Positions 59,282 through 64,000 of a stretch of 64,000 nt of DNA are shown here, piece by piece. The DNA is from Exiguobacterium algae (GTDB lineage Bacteria > Bacillota > Bacilli > Exiguobacteriales > Exiguobacteriaceae): positions 310,001 to 374,000 of the forward strand of contig NZ_JACSKZ010000001.1 of assembly GCF_018617875.1 (NCBI RefSeq), in the 5' to 3' direction. The notes under the pieces were generated by a model. That model saw only the letters and a program-made list of their open reading frames with translations, was not told where the DNA came from and did no database searches. Each line of letters starts with the position of its first letter. The stretch's first letter is position 1. Position numbers and translations under genes: made by a program.

Positions 59282-59694
59282 TCAAGCTTACATTCTTTAC
59301 AATACCCGTATATCTCAAATTTATGGTCCACCACTTCAAATTCCGGGTCGACCGTCTCAACATAGCGCATCGGGCATAAATCGAGCAGTTTCGTCTTGCC
59401 ACAGCCGCGGCAAATCAAGTGATGGTGATGATGCGTGGCACTACACGTCACCCGAAATGATTTCTCACCGTTTAATTCCGTCGCTTCAATCAACCCTTCT
59501 TCAGCGAAAGATTTCAGGTTGCGGTATACCGTGTCAAAACTCATCGTCGGATGTTTCGCCCGCATATAGTCGAGCACTTCTTTGGCACTAATATAGCGTT
59601 CTTCCCCTGCTAGATACGCATACATTTCGATTCGTTTCGGGGTCACTTTCAAGGACGAGGAGCGCAGACGATTCAATTGCTCCGTTTCATTCAT
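59269..59694 (-). CDS. zur: Zinc uptake repressor Zur (Fur family)
   Basis: Represses zinc uptake genes when zinc is replete. An N-terminal winged helix (VTPKRIEMYAYL, then SFDTVYRNLKSFAEEGLI), a His-rich metal region in ATHHHHHLICRGCGK and a C-terminal Cys pair GYCKECKLEG form the structural zinc site CxxC...CxxC. 141 residues. Overlaps znuB by 8 bases as the last gene of znuC-znuB-zur, so it controls its own operon if the Zur box is used. Confidence 0.92.
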   Translation of the reverse strand: MNETEQLNRLRSSSLKVTPKRIEMYAYLAGEERYISAKEVLDYMRAKHPTMSFDTVYRNLKSFAEEGLIEATELNGEKSFRVTCSATHHHHHLICRGCGKTKLLDLCPMRYVETVDPEFEVVDHKFEIYGYCKECKLEGLN

Positions 59695-60544
59695 GACGTA
59701 CCTCCTTTTTCCGAACAGACATCACTTTTTCAAGCAACATGACAGTCGCTAAAATAGCGACCGCAATGAGCACAATCACCCCGCCCGGCGCGACATCGAG
59801 GTCGTACGCCAAGACGAGCCCGCCAATCGTCGCCAGCTCTCCAAATACGATTGCCCAAAGGATCGTCTGTTTAAAGCTCGACGTGAAACGGAGCGCGGCC
59901 GCGACCGGAAGCGTGATCAGGCTCGACACGAGCAACGTCCCGACGATCCGCATGCTGACCGCGATGACGAGCGCCACGACAAACATGAAGAGCGCGTGTA
60001 GCCATCGGCTTGGAAGACCTGATACTTTGGCCTGTTCCTCATCGAACGACAAAAAGAGCAGCTGTTTGTAGAACGTGAGGATGACGGTTAACGTAATGAT
60101 AGCCACACTGACGATTAGCACGATGTCCGACTGACTCACTGCCGAGATGGAACCAAATAACAAGGTCGACAAATCAACTGAGAACCCACGAGACAACGAA
60201 ATAAAGATGGCACTGAATCCCATTCCTGCAGACATCATGATTGGAATCGAGAGTTCTTGAAAGTGGACATATTTGCCTCTTAACCAATTCAACCCGAGAG
60301 CCGCCAGGACAGAAATAAGCGTTCCCATATAGAGTGGATTTAAATCCATGAAGAAGGCAAGGTATTGTCCCAGAAATAAACTAAACGATATACCGGCAAG
60401 CGTCACGTGCGACAACGCATCCGCGATCAGGCTCATTCGCCGGACGACGACGAACGAACCGATCAAGGGAGCCGTGAATCCGATCACGACCGCCGCGATG
60501 AACGCATAACGCAAAAAACTGTAGGTCCATAGTTCTGCGATCAT
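59687..60544 (-). CDS. znuB: Zinc ABC transporter permease ZnuB
   Basis: Membrane part of a metal ABC importer, 285 residues with about eight segments. The ABC-3 family signature is visible in VVVRRMSLIADALSHVTLAGI and in the coupling loop KVSGLPSRWLH. It overlaps znuC by 4 bases and zur by 8. The matching solute-binding lipoprotein is not in this window. Confidence 0.9.
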   Translation of the reverse strand: MIAELWTYSFLRYAFIAAVVIGFTAPLIGSFVVVRRMSLIADALSHVTLAGISFSLFLGQYLAFFMDLNPLYMGTLISVLAALGLNWLRGKYVHFQELSIPIMMSAGMGFSAIFISLSRGFSVDLSTLLFGSISAVSQSDIVLIVSVAIITLTVILTFYKQLLFLSFDEEQAKVSGLPSRWLHALFMFVVALVIAVSMRIVGTLLVSSLITLPVAAALRFTSSFKQTILWAIVFGELATIGGLVLAYDLDVAPGGVIVLIAVAILATVMLLEKVMSVRKKEVRHE

Positions 60545-61299
60545 GTCGTGCCCTCATGCACCAGTACTTTTACCGGGTACGGCTTGATCGAGGCGAGCTG
60601 TCCCAACTCACTGTATTCCTTCAAGCCACAGTTACACGCCATCTGTCCCCGGTCTAAATGAACGACTTTGGTCACGAGATCGGTCACGACGTTCAAGTCA
60701 TGGGTCACGAGCACAAACGTGCACGTCGTATGCTCACGAAGCATATGAAGAACCTCATAAAAATCGCGTAAGTGCTTTTGGTCTACCCCGACCGTCGGCT
60801 CATCCAAAATCAATAAGTCCGGTTGGTTGACCATCGCGCGGGCGATGAAGACCCGTTGTTGCTGCCCACCTGACAAGTCCCCGATTTTCCGATGCCTGAA
60901 TTGCCACATATTGACCGTTTCAAGCGCATTTTGAATCGCAGCCTTATCTTCCATCTTTAATCGTTTAAATAGTCCGAGGCGACCGTATCGTCCCATCGCT
61001 ACTACCTCTTCCACCGTAACCGGGAATCCCGAGTTAAAAGAAGCCGCTTTTTGGGAAACGTAACTGATACGAGACTTGTCTTTAAATTGGGCAATCGGAC
61101 GACCGAACAATTCAACGGTCCCCGACTGAGGCGTCAATAATCCGAGAATGGTACGAATCAATGTCGATTTCCCCGATCCATTTTCTCCGACGATTGCTAC
61201 AAAATCGCCTTGGCGGATATCAATCGACACGTCTTTTAATGCAGGCGTGCCATCGTAATAATAGGACACGTGGTCCAGCTTGACGACTGAAGTTGTCAT
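60541..61299 (-). CDS. znuC: Zinc ABC transporter ATP-binding protein ZnuC
   Basis: ATPase of the metal importer. Walker A GENGSGKSTL, signature [14 protein letters not shown], Walker B LLILDEPTVGVD, H-loop LVTHDL. A CNCG motif near the C-terminus (ACNCGLKEYSE) may bind metal. 252 residues. Zinc rather than manganese is inferred from linkage with zur and a Zur-like box. Confidence 0.9.
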   Translation of the reverse strand: MTTSVVKLDHVSYYYDGTPALKDVSIDIRQGDFVAIVGENGSGKSTLIRTILGLLTPQSGTVELFGRPIAQFKDKSRISYVSQKAASFNSGFPVTVEEVVAMGRYGRLGLFKRLKMEDKAAIQNALETVNMWQFRHRKIGDLSGGQQQRVFIARAMVNQPDLLILDEPTVGVDQKHLRDFYEVLHMLREHTTCTFVLVTHDLNVVTDLVTKVVHLDRGQMACNCGLKEYSELGQLASIKPYPVKVLVHEGTT

Positions 61300-61321
61300 C
61301 TCATCCCTTCTCTCATCTTCT

Positions 61322-61342
61322 AAATCGTAATCATTTCTACTT
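61322..61342. promoter_or_regulatory. Zur-like box upstream of znuC
   Basis: AAATCGTAATCATTTCTACTT: the left half AAATCGTAAT-C-ATT matches the Bacillus Zur box AAATCGTAATNATTACGATTT perfectly and the right half has several mismatches. It lies downstream of the -10 box. Confidence 0.65.
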
Positions 61343-61355
61343 GCTTAGCGATTGT

Positions 61356-61384
61356 ATTATACAGAAGATCAGGATTTGCATCAA
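61356..61384 (-). promoter_or_regulatory. Promoter of znuC-znuB-zur
   Basis: TTGATG and a perfect TATAAT are 17 bases apart on the minus strand, just upstream of the Zur-like box. Confidence 0.8.
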
Positions 61385-61487
61385 GTCGGTCTTCTTTCGT
61401 TCATACTAAAAATATAAATATTCCACGATTCATCGTTTTCGGACTACCCATTGTTGGATACACTACTAATAAGGAGGAGATGGTTCT

Positions 61488-63023
61488 GTGGATAAGAAAC
61501 TAGCAGTCATCGATATCGGGTCCAACTCGATTCGAAACGTAATTTTTGAAATAAATGAAGACGGACAATATTTTGAACGTCTGAACGTCAAGGAAGTCGC
61601 TCGTCTTTCGAGCCATATTGACGATGCGAATGAACTGACCGAGCAAGGAATCTCCACTTTAATCGAAACGCTTCAACATTTCTCAGAATTGAACGACTAT
61701 CATGGTGTCACCGAAACAATCCCTGTTGCGACCGCCGCGATTCGGAATGCGAATAACTCAGACACCATTCTAGAAAAAGTCGAGCAGGAGACAGGAATCT
61801 CCATTCGTTTATTGAGTGACTACGAAGAAGCCTACTACGGGTATTCCGCCATCATCAATTCGACCTATATCGAAGACGGTTATTCCGTTGACATCGGGGG
61901 TGGCTCGATGGAAGTCACCTATTTCCAAAACCGCGAACTCGTCTTTTATCATAGTTTCCCGTTCGGCGCCGTCACGTTGACGAAAGATTTCATGAAGGAC
62001 GACACGATGTCGAAAGATGAACGAAAAGACTTAGTTTCCTTCTTAAAGAAATCCTTTAAAGAGATTGATTGGCTCGAACCACACGGCGTCCCGCTCGTCG
62101 GTGTCGGAGGAACCGCCCGAAACCTGGTCCGGGTTGAACAGACGATGTCGAACTTCCCGCTAGAGGGGATCCATCAATATACGATTTCTGCCGATCAACT
62201 CGAGGAAGTGGTCGATGAGCTCGTCGGGATGTCGAGTAAACAGCTCGGCCGACTCGATGGACTTTCAAAAGATCGTGTCGACATCATCGCCCCTGCCGTG
62301 ACCGCGATCGGCGAACTTGCCCGGTATTTAAAAGTTCCCGAATTCACGATGAGCAACAACGGTCTCCGGGAAGGACTGTTTTACGAGAATTATCTGCACG
62401 CACACGATGAAGTCCGTTTCGCCGATGTGAAAGAAGAGAGCTTTCGTCATTTCGAGAAACAATATGATGTGGACCAGGAACGACACCAGCATCTGATCCA
62501 TCTCGCCCGAGAGATTTATACCGGACTCATCGAAATAAAAGCCATTAAACCAAAACCGTTCGAGCCTGGTTTATTGGAAGGGGCCTGCCGGCTCGCTTAT
62601 GTCGGAGAATATATCGATCATAATAACAAGAGTGACCATACCTTCCATTTGATCACGACGAATGATTTCAAAGGAATGAACAACGAGGACCGGCTCGCCC
62701 TTGCCCTCGTCACTTCGTTTAAATCTCGTCGCCTGCTCGAACAACACATCGAAGCATTCCCGAAATGGTTCGATTCAAAGTTACTCAAGAGTCTGGAGCT
62801 GTTAGGGGCCATCGTGAAACTCGTTGATGCGCTCGACCTGACCGAACGCCAGGTCGTCACCGACATCGACATCACGTCCTCAAAAGACGGACTGACGTTC
62901 ACCCTTCAGACTAACGGCTCGGCACGGTTCGAACTGCAACGAAGTACTCGTCACAAAAAACATTTAGAGCGAGCCATCGACCAATCCATCGACATTCAAG
63001 TGGATGAGGAGGAGGACGAATGA
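61488..63023 (+). CDS. ppx: Exopolyphosphatase (Ppx/GppA family)
   Basis: Releases phosphate from polyphosphate chains. ASKHA fold: LAVIDIGSNSIRNVIFE at the N-terminus, the catalytic Glu in LSDYEEAYYGY, phosphate loops VDIGGGSMEVTYF and VGVGGTARNL. A C-terminal HD-like helical domain from about 320. 511 residues. A GTG start at 61488 with AAGGAGG about 10 bases upstream. Its stop overlaps the ppk start (ATGA). Confidence 0.92.
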   Translation: MDKKLAVIDIGSNSIRNVIFEINEDGQYFERLNVKEVARLSSHIDDANELTEQGISTLIETLQHFSELNDYHGVTETIPVATAAIRNANNSDTILEKVEQETGISIRLLSDYEEAYYGYSAIINSTYIEDGYSVDIGGGSMEVTYFQNRELVFYHSFPFGAVTLTKDFMKDDTMSKDERKDLVSFLKKSFKEIDWLEPHGVPLVGVGGTARNLVRVEQTMSNFPLEGIHQYTISADQLEEVVDELVGMSSKQLGRLDGLSKDRVDIIAPAVTAIGELARYLKVPEFTMSNNGLREGLFYENYLHAHDEVRFADVKEESFRHFEKQYDVDQERHQHLIHLAREIYTGLIEIKAIKPKPFEPGLLEGACRLAYVGEYIDHNNKSDHTFHLITTNDFKGMNNEDRLALALVTSFKSRRLLEQHIEAFPKWFDSKLLKSLELLGAIVKLVDALDLTERQVVTDIDITSSKDGLTFTLQTNGSARFELQRSTRHKKHLERAIDQSIDIQVDEEEDE

Positions 63024-64000
63024 CGAACTATACGACCGACCATTTTAATAACCGGGAGCTCAGCTGGTTAGATTTTAATGCACGTGTCTTAGAAGAGGCG
63101 ATCGATGACCGGAATCCGTTAATGGAGCGGTTAAAATTTCTCGCCATCTTCAGTTCGAATTTGGATGAGTTTTATATGGTCCGAGTCGGCGGCTTGAAAG
63201 ATGAGGTATTGGCCGGATTCAACCGACCGGAGGATAAGACCGGTCTGACGCCGAAACAACAAATCAAAGCCATCTCGACACGCTCACAAGAACTCGTCGA
63301 CTTGCAGTACACAACCTACAAAAAAATCACGAAGCAGTTGGCGGCGGAACATGTCCGTTTCCTACGACCAAAGCACTTGAATAAAGTACAACTCGATTTC
63401 GTGAAAGAGTATTTCCGCACGCACGTCTTCCCGGTCCTGACGCCGATTGCAGTCGACGCCTACCGACCGTTCCCGATGCTCCTGTCCAAGTCCTTGAACA
63501 TCGCCGTCGAGATCGCCTCTAAAGATGAGGGCAAGAAACGACTGGCGCTCGTTCAAGTGCCGTCTGTCCTGCCCCGTTACTTGGAATTACCGACGGACGA
63601 GGAAGAACATACCGACTTGATTCTGCTCGAAGACTTGATCATTCAATTTATCGAGTCGCTCTTCAAAGGTTTTGTCGTAGAGTCGACCATGCCGTTTCGT
63701 ATCACCAGGAACGCAGATATGCCGTTCCACGAGGAAGGCAGCCGTGACGTTTTGAAACAAATCGAGAAAGAATTGAAAAAACGCCGGTACGGCGTCGCAA
63801 TCCGTCTCGAAGTTCAGCAGCGTTCGCTCAGAAAAGAACTGTTGTTCATGCTACAGGACGTCCTCGACCTGCATGACCGTGATATCTTTATCGTCGATGG
63901 CCCGATCGATTTGACGTTCCTGTTCGGGATTTACAGCCAAATCGGAATGGAATACGACGACATGATTAATGAGACGCTCATTCCGTTCATTCCGGAAGGA
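63020..64000 (+). CDS. ppk: Polyphosphate kinase 1, 5' part, runs off the window
   Basis: Makes polyphosphate from ATP. The first 327 residues are present: N-terminal domain with NRELSWLDFNARVLEEA and FLAIFSSNLDEFYMVRVGG, then the head domain with PVLTPIAVD and RYGVAIRLEVQ. The catalytic His lies beyond the edge. ATG at 63020 overlaps ppx by 4 bases, so synthesis and breakdown enzymes are co-translated. Confidence 0.95.
   Translation, partial: MTNYTTDHFNNRELSWLDFNARVLEEAIDDRNPLMERLKFLAIFSSNLDEFYMVRVGGLKDEVLAGFNRPEDKTGLTPKQQIKAISTRSQELVDLQYTTYKKITKQLAAEHVRFLRPKHLNKVQLDFVKEYFRTHVFPVLTPIAVDAYRPFPMLLSKSLNIAVEIASKDEGKKRLALVQVPSVLPRYLELPTDEEEHTDLILLEDLIIQFIESLFKGFVVESTMPFRITRNADMPFHEEGSRDVLKQIEKELKKRRYGVAIRLEVQQRSLRKELLFMLQDVLDLHDRDIFIVDGPIDLTFLFGIYSQIGMEYDDMINETLIPFIPEG

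Noticed and set aside
1-64000. Prophage, insertion sequence, integron or CRISPR array
   Set aside because: No transposase, integrase, phage structural gene or spaced direct-repeat array was seen; the gene order is housekeeping throughout.

Overview
The window looks like the chromosome of a low-to-mid GC Firmicute of the Bacillales, most likely Exiguobacterium or a close relative. The evidence is gene order: from right to left it follows the Bacillus subtilis stretch from yqfW-zur-ispG through sodA-pbpA-pst, yqgP-yqgQ-glcK-yqgS-yqgW-yqgX-yqgY-mgsR, comG, gcvT-gcvPA-gcvPB-yqhL-mntR, yqhP-yqhQ-aroQ-pepP-efp, accBC-nusB-folD-xseAB-ispA-dxs-yqxC-argR-recN-spo0A and yqzF-bkdR-ptb. The sporulation genes that sit in this stretch in Bacillus (spoIIIA operon between efp and accB, spoIVB between recN and spo0A) and the tapA-sipW-tasA-sinRI block near comG are absent, while spo0A is kept. 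The genus assignment is inference from memory of synteny, not from a search.

Layout. 1-3000: branched-chain acyl-CoA catabolism (ptb, its sigma-54 activator bkdR) and yqzF. 3000-3560: a stretch without a convincing protein gene that has a strong minus-strand promoter, a catabolite (cre) site, many hairpins and a terminator; I read it as an uncharacterised structured RNA of about 525 nt. 3685-17400: a long minus-strand housekeeping block (Spo0A, DNA repair, arginine repressor, isoprenoids, folate, RNA and translation factors, acetyl-CoA carboxylase, chorismate pathway). 17500-25000: yqhQ-yqhP, hpt, mntR, rhodanese and the glycine cleavage system. 25000-29000: the comG DNA-uptake pseudopilus operon carrying shikimate kinase and a small membrane protein at its 3' end. 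29000-36500: mgsR and small yqg genes, a lipoteichoic-acid synthase homologue, glucokinase, M42 peptidase, rhomboid protease. 36500-42400: lactate dehydrogenase with redox and catabolite sites, small genes, rpmG, and a two-gene alpha-glucan unit (DUF4912 protein plus a GH57 enzyme fused to half a glycosyltransferase). 42400-49900: phosphate uptake (pstSCAB-phoU behind a six-fold PhoP-box array), PBP2-like transpeptidase, Mn superoxide dismutase. 49900-55900: cytoplasmic alpha-amylase, two CAU-anticodon tRNA genes, a Na/phosphate symporter, a small membrane protein, a chemoreceptor behind a sigma-D-type promoter. 56000-64000: ispG, a nucleotidase, the NAD(P)HX repair enzyme, the znuC-znuB-zur zinc operon, and ppx-ppk (polyphosphate), the last running off the window.

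Themes. Phosphate runs through the right half: high-affinity Pst uptake under PhoP-type boxes, low-affinity symport by NptA, storage and release by Ppk and Ppx. Two isoprenoid enzymes (Dxs, IspA) plus IspG belong to the non-mevalonate route. Carbon control is visible as cre-like sites at ptb, the structured RNA, glcK and ldh, and as a FapR-like operator over accBC. No phage, IS element, integrase or CRISPR array was seen.
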